DNA of 48,433 nucleotides from Mycobacterium sp. D16R12 (GTDB lineage: Bacteria; Actinomycetota; Actinomycetes; Mycobacteriales; Mycobacteriaceae). Position numbers and translations under genes: made by a program. The DNA lies in contig NZ_MAFC01000034.1 in NCBI RefSeq assembly GCF_002013465.1, forward strand, positions 1 to 48,433, given 5' to 3'. Below are positions 17,065-25,379 of this stretch, one piece after another (position 1 is the stretch's first letter; each line of letters begins with the position of its first letter). The notes beneath the pieces are model-generated. The model was not told the origin of the DNA and made no database searches. It saw nothing but the letters and a program-made list of their open reading frames with translations.

Positions 17065-18630
17065 CTATTCGGCGACTGCCGCCACCGCGATCGGCCGGAC
17101 CAGCTGTTCACAACCTTCGAAGGCGTAGTCATTGAGTGGGAAGGTGCGCGACGAGCGGCGTGCCGCCTGGGTGGACATCGGCCGGATGTACGCGGACTCG
17201 CCGTTGTGGTCGAAGTAGTAGCTGTTGGCAGTCGCACAGTTGCCCACCTGGAACAGCGAGGTGGCGTATCGGCCGCGGACCTGCTCAGTCCACTCGGCGG
17301 CCGCCTCCTGCCGCACTTCGACATCGGTCGCACCCAGGCGCTGCGCCTCGGCGATCACCCTGCTGATGTGCGCGCCGGCGGTGTCGACCACGCTGTGCCA
17401 GGTGCCTCCGGTCCACCCGTAGTGTCCGAATACCTGGAAGTAGTTGGGCAATCCCGGGATGGAAATACCGTGATAGCTCTGCGGCAGTTGATGGGCATAG
17501 AAGTCGCCGAGGTCGAAACCGTCGCGCCCGACGACCGGGGTATCCCGATAGATCTGCGGGTCGTAGAACAATCGAAACCCCGTCGCGAGCACCAATACGT
17601 CGATGTCGCGTTGTGCCCCGCTGCGCGTGCGAACTCCGGTCGAGGTGATGGTCTCGATCGGATCGGTGATCAGGTCGACATTGTCTCGATTAAACGTTTG
17701 CAGGTAGCTACTGGAAACGGCGGGACGCTTGCATCCGAAGTCGTAGTCGGGGGTGAGCTTGGCGCGAAGCTCCTTGTCCGGCAATGCCATCCGGTAGGTC
17801 ACCTTACGCAGGAAACCGGTCACCGCCTGTGCGACCCATTTCAGGTTGGCGTAATGCATGACACCGTAGACCAGCACACCGGTATAGACCAGTTCCAGTC
17901 CCTCCTGCGCCACCCGCTGCGCGAACGGCACCCGCCGGAAGAAGGTCTTGACCGCCCGCGGTGTAATCGGGTCGAACTTCGGGATAATCCAGATCGGGGT
18001 GCGCTGGTACACGTCGAGATGGCCCACCCCGCCGGCGATCGAGGGGATGATCTGCACACCGCTGGCCCCGGTCCCGATAATGGCGACCCGCTTGCCCGCG
18101 AGGTCCACACCGTTATCCCATGAGGCGGACCTGAGTATCGTGCCAGTGAAATCATCTAGTCCCGGCAGCTCCGCCGGCTTCGGTTCGGGGAACGGCCCGA
18201 CGGCCACCACGATGAATCGCGCGGTCACATCCTTGCCGTTGACCTTCATCCGCCAGAGGTCGGCACCATCATCCCAATGCCGTTCCCCCACTTCGCTGCT
18301 AAACCTGATGAGATCACGTACACCGAAGTCGTCGGCAAGCCGCTCGATATACGCGAGCACCTCTGGCCCCTTGGCGTAGAACCGGGACCAGTCCGGGTTG
18401 CAGGCTTCACGGAACTGGTAGGCCTGCGACGGGACATCCACACCGATACCGGGATACACGTTGTCACGCCACGTGCCACCGACCCCGGAGGCGCGTTCGA
18501 ATATCGTGATGTCCGTGACGCCGGCGCGCAGTAGATCGCGGGCCACACCAATACCGGACAATCCGGCACCGATGATGACGACGTTGTGGTCGGGGCCCGC
18601 GGGACTGGGCTTGCGCCTGCGCGCGCTCAT
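17065..18630 (-). CDS. flavin-containing (Baeyer-Villiger-like) monooxygenase, copy 3
   Basis: A 521-residue paralog: FAD motif GAGLSG (21-26), GGTWRDNVYPGIGVD (51-65), NADPH motif GTGASG (186-191), and fingerprint FTGTILRSASW (161-171) with Arg167 in place of the fingerprint His. ATG 18630 (MSARRRKPS) overlaps the ferritin-like gene's stop as ATGA, so it is preferred to the longer frame. It is last in the four-gene operon that starts at 22504. Pairing with a diiron protein is unusual for this family. Confidence 0.87.
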   Translation of the reverse strand: MSARRRKPSPAGPDHNVVIIGAGLSGIGVARDLLRAGVTDITIFERASGVGGTWRDNVYPGIGVDVPSQAYQFREACNPDWSRFYAKGPEVLAYIERLADDFGVRDLIRFSSEVGERHWDDGADLWRMKVNGKDVTARFIVVAVGPFPEPKPAELPGLDDFTGTILRSASWDNGVDLAGKRVAIIGTGASGVQIIPSIAGGVGHLDVYQRTPIWIIPKFDPITPRAVKTFFRRVPFAQRVAQEGLELVYTGVLVYGVMHYANLKWVAQAVTGFLRKVTYRMALPDKELRAKLTPDYDFGCKRPAVSSSYLQTFNRDNVDLITDPIETITSTGVRTRSGAQRDIDVLVLATGFRLFYDPQIYRDTPVVGRDGFDLGDFYAHQLPQSYHGISIPGLPNYFQVFGHYGWTGGTWHSVVDTAGAHISRVIAEAQRLGATDVEVRQEAAAEWTEQVRGRYATSLFQVGNCATANSYYFDHNGESAYIRPMSTQAARRSSRTFPLNDYAFEGCEQLVRPIAVAAVAE

Positions 18631-19568
18631 GCGGTCGCCTCGTACGTAAGTTCCTTCGTCCAGCTTGGCTGTGCCGGAAGCCATTTGCGTGGCATATGAT
18701 CCGAGGCTCGTACCATCGAATTAGCGACCCGATGGTACGGTCCGTGTAATCTGTTGTCCGGGTTCACGATAATATTTGCACCCAGCCGCAGCACTTGGTA
18801 GACCAGCAGCCTGGTGCCCTTGCCGCGCCCGCCCACATTGGTGAACCGCTGAATAGCGTCATACAGCCGTTGCTCGCGCAGGCCCATCCCGACGAGGTTG
18901 CCCTTAATCCGGTTGATCAACGGGATACCCGTACCGATACCCAGCAGCAGGCCCATCAACAGCGCGGGGCTCAACACTGTCGCCACATTCTCGATCAGCA
19001 CCCGGCGCAGGGTGCCGTGTCCCATCATGTCCAGCACGTGAAAATCCACTGCGAGGTGTCGTGATTCGTCGGAGTTGATGTGCCGGAACGCTTCATGACA
19101 GACGGGGTCGGTGACCTCTTCGAGTAGGAACTTCAGCAGCGCGCCGTCCAGGGCAACCTCCAGCAGCGGGATGATGGTGCCCAGGATCGTCAGCGACAAC
19201 CCATCCGAATACTTGTCCAGCCATTCGATGGCCAGACGCACATTGATATTCGGCTCCGGGATCTCATCGTCTTCGAGCATTCCCCAGCGCCGCATCAGTG
19301 CCAGCTCGGCGTTGGCGTGCTTCTGCTCCTCCGCGTGGAAGTACCGGTAGATCTCGGCGAGGGTGGGATCTGGCGCCTTCTTGGCCAACGCCGCGAATCC
19401 CCGGGCACCGATGTTCTCGATCCAGACCAAATCGGCCATGAAGTCCTTGAGCTTGGGCCACAGCTCCGCGCTGACGGTGTCCGCCCCAGGCGCGTCCCAA
19501 TCGACGTCGGCCAGCGCCCACTGCTTGTCCTTGATGGTCTGCAACATGTCTTCCAGAACGATGGCCAT
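18627..19568 (-). CDS. ferritin-like diiron protein (putative oxygenase or hydrolase)
   Basis: A 313-residue mostly helical protein carrying a full diiron-carboxylate ligand set: Glu51, E81-Q-K-H84 (ExxH), Glu137 and E168-S-R-H171 (ExxH), spread over four helices as in ferritin-like oxidases. A strong AAGGAGGAA site precedes ATG 19568. Proteins of this fold oxidise or desaturate small molecules; annotation pipelines often call relatives metal-dependent hydrolases. It lies between two monooxygenase genes and is coupled to copy 3, suggesting consecutive O2-dependent steps (inference). Confidence 0.78.
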   Translation of the reverse strand: MAIVLEDMLQTIKDKQWALADVDWDAPGADTVSAELWPKLKDFMADLVWIENIGARGFAALAKKAPDPTLAEIYRYFHAEEQKHANAELALMRRWGMLEDDEIPEPNINVRLAIEWLDKYSDGLSLTILGTIIPLLEVALDGALLKFLLEEVTDPVCHEAFRHINSDESRHLAVDFHVLDMMGHGTLRRVLIENVATVLSPALLMGLLLGIGTGIPLINRIKGNLVGMGLREQRLYDAIQRFTNVGGRGKGTRLLVYQVLRLGANIIVNPDNRLHGPYHRVANSMVRASDHMPRKWLPAQPSWTKELTYEATA

Positions 19569-19580
19569 GGTTCTTCCTCC

Positions 19581-21608
19581 TTATGCGGACTGTGCTGTGC
19601 TGGCCGGTAATTGCTCGGCGAGAGCCCGGCTGACGAAACGCGCGGCCTCGCGCACTGCTGTCGTAGCCTCGGCACTGAATCGGGGCAACGCCTGGAACAC
19701 GTGCACCTGCCCGGGCCACACCTGAAGCTCGCAGCGACCGCCGGCACGCGTGATCATGAGTTCCAAATGCTCGGCGTCGGCCACCATCATTTCCCGGCCG
19801 CCGACCTGGATAAGCGTGGGCGGGATCGCCGTTCCCGGCGCGAAGGTCACCCGAAGCCGTGGATCGTCCTCGGGGAGTCCACACGTGTACTGGTCGACCA
19901 GCCGACGGGCGGCCGCCGCGGAGATGAGCGGATCCGGGGCGTCCCGTTCACGTTCGGCCGACAGTCCGAGGGTCAGATCGGCCAACGGTGAGAACAACGC
20001 CACTGCACCGGGTTGGGGCACGCCCAGCCGGTGGTTCTCGGCGATAAGGTCCACTGCCAGGTGTCCGCCTGCCGAATCACCGGCGATCACAATATCCTTG
20101 GCATCATGGCCGCTTTTCAGGAGCCACGCATAGGCCGCGCGCACATCCTCGGCCGCGGCCGGGAACGGATGTTCAGGAGCGAGTCGGTAATCCAGGGAGA
20201 AGGCCTGCAGACCCGTGGCCTCGGAAAGCCGGGCCACCAATCGGCGATGCGTTCGGGGTGAGCACACCACGTAGCCACTGCCATGGATATAGAAGATGAT
20301 CGGACCGTCTGGCTCACTGTTGGGGGTGCGCACCCACTCACCGCGCACATCGCGCTCCCGAACGCGAGAGACCCTTATGTCCGCAGGCATCGGGCTTCCC
20401 AGCGCCATGGCGCCCGCGACGACCTGGCGCGATGCCTTGATTCCAAAACTGTTGAGGCGCACTCGATTGAATACCGGGCGCAATCCCACAGCGCTGATCG
20501 CCGCGACCGCCCTGGTTCGAACGGAGGCGGGCTGAACTCCTCGATGGCTGCCGCCACGCACCTCATCTCCGACCCGCGCGGCCACCTTATGCGCGCGGCT
20601 GTACACCCGGTGCACCGCGTCGCGGCCCGGTTGCGCTGTCGGTGGATCCGCCTGAAACAGGTGCGGGAAACCGGCAACGGAGCTCGCGGAAGACTCGGGT
20701 AGTGACCTCCCCCCAACACCCGTCACCGGAATCTGCCGCGCTTCGTTCTCATCGGGCACAGAAGCGAAAATGATGACATCACAATGGTGCTCGATACCCT
20801 CGGCGGTGCGAATCCCTTGGGCGCTGAACCGCGCGATCGGCCACGTGACGAGCTTGCAGTTCGATGCCTGCAGTGCAGAGTAGAACTGTTCTGCCACCAC
20901 GACATTCGGCCGGCCTGTCAAGGGTAGGGGGGTCAGCTGGCGCCGCATCCAGGGATCGTCAACGTGACGGCGCAGGTTGTTCCGCGCAAGCAGTTCCAGG
21001 ATGCCGGCACGTTGCGGACGGCGCCCGGCGAACCAGGCCTGCCGCGCCGCGTCGCGCACCATCGGCACGCCCTCGAGAAATCGTCCGAACCGAGTCGTCT
21101 CGCGCGGTAAGACCCAGTCGGGCGAACTCTGGAACAGCTTGACAGAAGCGGCTTCTCCGACAATCGCAGGAAGCAGGGTAGCTGCGGCGGCGCCGTTGCC
21201 GACCACAGCTACCCGCTTGCCGGCCAGGACTACATCTCGGAATTCCTGGCCACGCACGACGCTCCCGGTATAGGCCTCGATACCGGGAACATCCGAATTT
21301 CCTTCCGTCCGTGAACCGGTGGCCAATACCACCGACTTCACGAACAGGTCTTCTCCCCCTGCAACGTCGACCACCCACCGACCCTCGACATCGTCGTAAG
21401 CGACTCCGGCGACTTCTTGTCCGAGACGCAGGTGCTTCTCGAGATGAAAAAGTCGGATGGTGTCATCGCGCCAGGTGCGTGCTCCCAAGGGGGTCCGATC
21501 GAGCAGCACGAAGTTGTGTATCCCGGATTGCTTGAGCCGAGCGGCCACGGTCAGCCCGGTGAATCCAGCCCCGATGATCGCTACATCGGTATGTGTTCCT
21601 GCGCCCAT
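19581..21608 (-). CDS. fusion of a degenerate flavin monooxygenase and an HSL-family alpha/beta hydrolase
   Basis: A single 675-residue frame. Residues 1-345 resemble the neighbouring monooxygenases: FAD motif GAGFTG at 13-18 and GNGAAA at 138-143 where others have GTGATG. About 45 residues are missing after Trp46 (the YPG...YQF region), and the last ~70 residues of the family are absent. Residues 350-675 form a complete hydrolase with HGSGY (442-446), GDSAGG (510-515) and a late His. GTG 20561 with GGAG 5 nt upstream could start the hydrolase alone at normal length (326 aa). ATG 21608 follows the SDR stop by 2 nt. The monooxygenase half is probably inactive. Confidence 0.75.
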   Translation of the reverse strand: MGAGTHTDVAIIGAGFTGLTVAARLKQSGIHNFVLLDRTPLGARTWRDDTIRLFHLEKHLRLGQEVAGVAYDDVEGRWVVDVAGGEDLFVKSVVLATGSRTEGNSDVPGIEAYTGSVVRGQEFRDVVLAGKRVAVVGNGAAAATLLPAIVGEAASVKLFQSSPDWVLPRETTRFGRFLEGVPMVRDAARQAWFAGRRPQRAGILELLARNNLRRHVDDPWMRRQLTPLPLTGRPNVVVAEQFYSALQASNCKLVTWPIARFSAQGIRTAEGIEHHCDVIIFASVPDENEARQIPVTGVGGRSLPESSASSVAGFPHLFQADPPTAQPGRDAVHRVYSRAHKVAARVGDEVRGGSHRGVQPASVRTRAVAAISAVGLRPVFNRVRLNSFGIKASRQVVAGAMALGSPMPADIRVSRVRERDVRGEWVRTPNSEPDGPIIFYIHGSGYVVCSPRTHRRLVARLSEATGLQAFSLDYRLAPEHPFPAAAEDVRAAYAWLLKSGHDAKDIVIAGDSAGGHLAVDLIAENHRLGVPQPGAVALFSPLADLTLGLSAERERDAPDPLISAAAARRLVDQYTCGLPEDDPRLRVTFAPGTAIPPTLIQVGGREMMVADAEHLELMITRAGGRCELQVWPGQVHVFQALPRFSAEATTAVREAARFVSRALAEQLPASTAQSA

Positions 21609-21610
21609 CG

Positions 21611-22504
21611 TCAGCGGACCCCGGGTTCCAGTAGTTCCCTGGCGTCCACCGATGTCGGCAGCAGCCGGCCCAACCGCGAGATGATTCCCGTGCCCCACGA
21701 ATAAGGCACGGGTGCATGGCGTTTCATCGCCCAGATGAGTTTGGCGTCGGGCTGCGGAACCACATACAGCCGCCCCCGATCGTGCGCGTTGAGAGTCGTC
21801 TTCGCGATCCACTCCGGCGACACGCCAACCCATTTGAACGCAGTGCTCGCGAAGTTGGTGAGTGGCCCGGGGATGCGCGCGCCGTCGAGGATGTTGGTCT
21901 TGACGGCCGTGGGACACAGCACCGTTACCCGCACCCCGCTGCCCGCCAGCTCCGCACGCAACGTCTCCGACAGCGCGAGCACGGCCGCCTTGCTGACGTT
22001 GTACGGACCCATCAGTGGCGCGGCCGCGAAACTGGCGGCCGACGATACGTTGATGATGCCGCCGAATCCCAGCTCACGCAGGCGGGGGGTGAAAACCTGG
22101 CAACCGTAGATCATTCCCCACATGTTGATGCCGATGGTGGCATTCCAGTCGTCCATCGACACCTCGCCGATGGGATTGCCGCCGGTACCGATACCCGCGT
22201 TGTTGATCACCAGATCGGGGGCCTGCCGTAGCCAGGCGGTTGCGGTATCGGCGAGCGTGACTATCTCGTCGTACGAACTGACATCACACACGACGGGGTG
22301 CGCGCTGTCAGATCCGAGCTTGTCGGCGGTTTCTTGCGCGCTGGCCAGGTTGATATCGGCACACACCACTCGACCGCCGCGGGCCACGATGGCCTCTGCA
22401 AAGGCGCGTCCGATACCGCTGCCCGCGCCGGTCACCACCGCGCTCGCCCCGTAGCTGACCTTTGGACGTCGGCGCGGGTAGGCTCCCGCGTCGGGTGCCG
22501 TCAT
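21611..22504 (-). CDS. short-chain dehydrogenase/reductase
   Basis: A 297-residue classical SDR: TGAGSGIG cofactor motif, NNAGIG, and catalytic Ser-Tyr-Lys (VSSAASF...YNVSK). Alternative starts at GTG 22513 and ATG 22510 exist; ATG 22504 has the best spacing from GAAGG. It is the first gene of the operon ending at 17065. Like the SDR at 7210 it accompanies a hydrolase and monooxygenases, so the two operons appear to be independent versions of one pathway type. Confidence 0.85.
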   Translation of the reverse strand: MTAPDAGAYPRRRPKVSYGASAVVTGAGSGIGRAFAEAIVARGGRVVCADINLASAQETADKLGSDSAHPVVCDVSSYDEIVTLADTATAWLRQAPDLVINNAGIGTGGNPIGEVSMDDWNATIGINMWGMIYGCQVFTPRLRELGFGGIINVSSAASFAAAPLMGPYNVSKAAVLALSETLRAELAGSGVRVTVLCPTAVKTNILDGARIPGPLTNFASTAFKWVGVSPEWIAKTTLNAHDRGRLYVVPQPDAKLIWAMKRHAPVPYSWGTGIISRLGRLLPTSVDARELLEPGVR

Positions 22505-22527
22505 TGGCATCACCCTTCGCTTGTCGC

Positions 22528-22544
22528 TTACGCATCACTCGTAA
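22528..22544 (-). promoter_or_regulatory. inverted repeat upstream of the second SDR-monooxygenase operon
   Basis: TTACG and CGTAA arms flank 7 nt (22528-22544), 24 nt before the SDR start. A further TTTACG lies beside it. It is TetR-operator-like in size and position, with weak support. Confidence 0.3.
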
Positions 22545-22627
22545 ACGTAAACCAAGCGTGTGGCACGCCCGCCCGCTTGTCAAGGGTCCGGCGAGATTAA
22601 TGTCGGGTTAGTCGTACCGCGCGAAGA

Positions 22628-23182
22628 CTACTGCAACGCGGGCAGGCCATCAATCGAGCTGCTGTTCTTCTCCAGCGCGCTCTCCAGGGTCATCTTCTCC
22701 GCGGGCACCTTCTCGATATGCTTCTCATACACGTCTCGATGGCCCACGAAATCCATCAGCGGAACCGAGTAGCCGCAGGAGTCGGCCACCCGGGTGACGT
22801 CAACCAAAATTATTGAGCGCGAACCCTTTTCGAGCTTCTTGCCGAAGTGGCTACGGAGCTTCGGATAGTCGGATTCGTTGAACTGCACCACGCGGGCGCG
22901 GCCGTGCAGCCGGATGATGCGGCAGCGCTTGTCGAACGAGCAGAACATGAGCACGATGCGCCCGTTATCGCGCACGTGCGCGATGGTCTCCGCACCGCTG
23001 CCGAAGTAGTCCAGGTAGCCCACGTGGTGTGGCCCGAACACCGCGAAGGTCCCGGCCATCCCCTTGGGAGAGACGTTGACGTGCCCTTCGGGGCCGCTCG
23101 GTGCGGTGCCCACGAAGAACACCGGCTGCTCGGTCAGCCATCGAGCAAGCTTGTCGTCGATCTCCTCGTACACCTGACCCAT
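22628..23182 (-). CDS. pyridoxamine 5'-phosphate oxidase-family (split-barrel flavin/F420-binding) protein
   Basis: A 184-residue protein with family marks: MGQVYEEIDDKLARWL start, QPVFFVGTA, GHVNVSPKG, and the strand-turn HVGYLDYFGSGAETIAHVRDNGRIVLMFCSF. The frame runs upstream to TTG 23212, but ATG 23182 has GGAG 5 nt before it and matches usual family N-termini. Such proteins bind FMN, F420 or heme and reduce diverse compounds; the true substrate is unknown. It lies between the acyl-CoA ligase and the SDR, all on the minus strand. Confidence 0.82.
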   Translation of the reverse strand: MGQVYEEIDDKLARWLTEQPVFFVGTAPSGPEGHVNVSPKGMAGTFAVFGPHHVGYLDYFGSGAETIAHVRDNGRIVLMFCSFDKRCRIIRLHGRARVVQFNESDYPKLRSHFGKKLEKGSRSIILVDVTRVADSCGYSVPLMDFVGHRDVYEKHIEKVPAEKMTLESALEKNSSSIDGLPALQ

Positions 23183-23233
23183 ACGCTCCAGGGTGCCACT
23201 CGGGTCTGACAACCCGCCACTGGATTTCGCAGG

Positions 23234-24808
23234 TCAGATGCGTGCGCGCAGGTCCTTGCGCAGGATCTTGCCCGCGGCGCTCTTGGGGATGGCGTCGATG
23301 AACTCCACCTGTCGAATACGCTTGTGCGGAGCCACCTTCTGTTGGACGAAGGTCATGACCTCTTCATCGGTGAGGTCCTGATCGGTGCGGACCACGAACG
23401 CCTTGGGAATCTCGCCGCTGGACGGGTCGGGAACGCCGATGACCGCAGCGTCGCCAATACCCGGGTGAGTCAGCAGCAGCGCCTCCAATTCGGCGGGCGG
23501 CACCTGGTAGCCCTTGTACTTGATGAGCTCCTTGAGCCGGTCGACGATCGTCACCACTCCGTCGGCGCGCACGACCGCGATATCTCCGGTGTGCAAGAAC
23601 CCGTCGGGTTCGATCGTCGCTGCGGTGGCCTCCTCGTTGCCGAGGTAGCCGGCCATCACATTGGGGCCACGCACCAGCAGCTCGCCGGGCGCACTCTCGC
23701 CCTCGGCAGGAATCTCGATCTCCACACCCGTCTCGGTGTCGATGAGCTTGTTCTCAGAATTCGGAACCGGAATACCCACCGAGTTCAGTGGGATATCGGG
23801 CCGGCCCGGCGGAATGAGGTGGCTGACGGGGCTCAGCTCGGTCATCCCATAGCCCTGGCTGACACGGCAATTCAGGCGTGCGGCAACGGCGTTGCCCAGC
23901 TGCTCGTCCAACGGGGCAGCTCCCGAGAACACCGAGCGCAGGCAGGAGACGTCGTACTTGTCGACGTCCGGGTGCTTGGCCAGCACCACTGCCACCGGCG
24001 GGGCGACAAAGACGTGGTCCACGCGGTAGTTGGCGATGGAGCCCAGGAAGGTGTCGAGCTCGAATCGGGGCAGGATCACCAGCTCGGCGCCCAGTTTGAG
24101 TTGCACGTTGAGCAGGACGACCAGACCGTAGATGTGGAAGAACGGAAGGACCGCCAGCACCCGGTCGCCTCGTTCCACCCCGTAGAGATGCTTGGCCTGA
24201 GCGATGTTCGCGACCAGGTTGCGGTGGGTGAGCATGACGCCCTTGGCCTTGCCGGTGGTTCCCGACGAGTACGGCAGCACCGCCAAATGTGTTGCCGGGT
24301 TAAAGGAAACCTCGGGCGGCGCCAGATCGGGGCGCACGATATCGGCCAGCGAAAGGCGTCCCTCGACGGGGTCGATGGTGATCACGTTGACTGCATCGAT
24401 ACCCGCGATCTCCGCGGCCTCCAGTGCGCGCGACAGCAGCGGCGACACCGTGAAGACGAGCTGCGCCGTGGAGTCGACGAGCTGCTTGGCCAGCTCCTCG
24501 GCGGTGTACAACACGTTGACAGTGCTCGCCGTGCCGCCCGCGCGCAGGATGCCGTGCAAGACAACGGCGAAGGCCGAGCAGTTCGGCAGGAAGACCGCCG
24601 CGACGTCACCGAGACCGAATCCTCGGGCAGCCAGACCCGCCGCCGCCCCGTCGATCTGCGAACGCAGCTCGCCAAAGGTGGTCTGCGCTCCGGAAAGCCC
24701 ATCGATGAGCGCGACACGGTCGTCGTCTCCGCTGGTGTCGCCGAATACGTACTCGTAGACGGAGCAGTCGGGAATGGAAACGTCGGGCAGAGGGCTACGG
24801 AACGTCAC
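23234..24808 (-). CDS. acyl-CoA / 4-coumarate-CoA ligase family protein (FadD-like)
   Basis: A 524-residue adenylate-forming enzyme: P-loop YSSGTTGKAKGVMLTH, QGYGMTE, LHTGDIA, the hinge DRLKELIKYKGYQVPP, and the C-terminal catalytic Lys in PKSAAGKILRK. Length and motif spacing fit the 4CL-like branch that activates aryl or fatty acids as CoA thioesters. The start is GTG 24808; the open frame and homologous N-termini agree. It lies just downstream of ybjN. It could supply acyl-CoA to the PapA-like enzyme in the same block (inference). Confidence 0.9.
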   Translation of the reverse strand: MTFRSPLPDVSIPDCSVYEYVFGDTSGDDDRVALIDGLSGAQTTFGELRSQIDGAAAGLAARGFGLGDVAAVFLPNCSAFAVVLHGILRAGGTASTVNVLYTAEELAKQLVDSTAQLVFTVSPLLSRALEAAEIAGIDAVNVITIDPVEGRLSLADIVRPDLAPPEVSFNPATHLAVLPYSSGTTGKAKGVMLTHRNLVANIAQAKHLYGVERGDRVLAVLPFFHIYGLVVLLNVQLKLGAELVILPRFELDTFLGSIANYRVDHVFVAPPVAVVLAKHPDVDKYDVSCLRSVFSGAAPLDEQLGNAVAARLNCRVSQGYGMTELSPVSHLIPPGRPDIPLNSVGIPVPNSENKLIDTETGVEIEIPAEGESAPGELLVRGPNVMAGYLGNEEATAATIEPDGFLHTGDIAVVRADGVVTIVDRLKELIKYKGYQVPPAELEALLLTHPGIGDAAVIGVPDPSSGEIPKAFVVRTDQDLTDEEVMTFVQQKVAPHKRIRQVEFIDAIPKSAAGKILRKDLRARI

Positions 24809-24875
24809 GCCGGACAGTCTTGCACGCCGCGTCTAGTCCGTGCTGATGGTCCTTAGCTCTTCTGGTCGGCGACGG

Positions 24876-25379
24876 TCAATCTTCGATCAGGTGCTCAAAG
24901 GCCTCAAGGTTCTTCAACGACTCGCCCCGCGAGGTGCGCCACGCCCACTCCTTCTGGATGGAGGTCTTGAACCCCAACTCCAGCAAGATGTTGAAGTCGT
25001 TGTCCACGGCCTCCAGCACCTGTCCGAGCAACCTGTCGACCTCATCCGCGGTGATCGCGGGCAACGGCAGGCGACCCACCAGGTAGATGTCGCCCATGTT
25101 GTCGATCGTGTACGCGACGGCATACAACCGGCGGTTGCGTTTGAGCAGGTACCGGTAGACGCCCTCGGTGTTCTCGTCGGGGCGGCGACAGACGAACACC
25201 TCGACACGCACGGCATGCTCGCCCGGACTGAGCATCGTGGTGATCTTCTGCTTGCGTTCACCGGGCAGCTCCACGATCAGCGCGGGCTTGCCGTCCGGCC
25301 CGTGATGCTCGGTGAAGGTGATCTCCCGCTCCACGAGCGTCCGCACGATAGTGGCGTAGGCGTCGCCGGCGGTGGTCAT
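24876..25379 (-). CDS. YbjN-domain protein (Rv0487-like)
   Basis: A 167-residue YbjN-fold protein, a type III secretion chaperone-like alpha/beta fold, with characteristic segments (PALIVELPG, EGVYRYLLKRNRRLYAVAYTIDNMGDIYLVGRLPL). Its start overlaps the mshA stop by 4 nt. The mshA-ybjN pair is conserved in mycobacteria (Rv0486-Rv0487). The molecular role is unknown; the YbjN family is linked to stress and motility control in enterobacteria, which may not transfer. Confidence 0.85.
   Translation of the reverse strand: MTTAGDAYATIVRTLVEREITFTEHHGPDGKPALIVELPGERKQKITTMLSPGEHAVRVEVFVCRRPDENTEGVYRYLLKRNRRLYAVAYTIDNMGDIYLVGRLPLPAITADEVDRLLGQVLEAVDNDFNILLELGFKTSIQKEWAWRTSRGESLKNLEAFEHLIED

Noticed and set aside
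23324..24856. Long + strand open frame (510 codons) opposite the acyl-CoA ligase
   Set aside because: Antisense shadow typical of high-GC DNA; no domain, rich in Arg/His/Gly.
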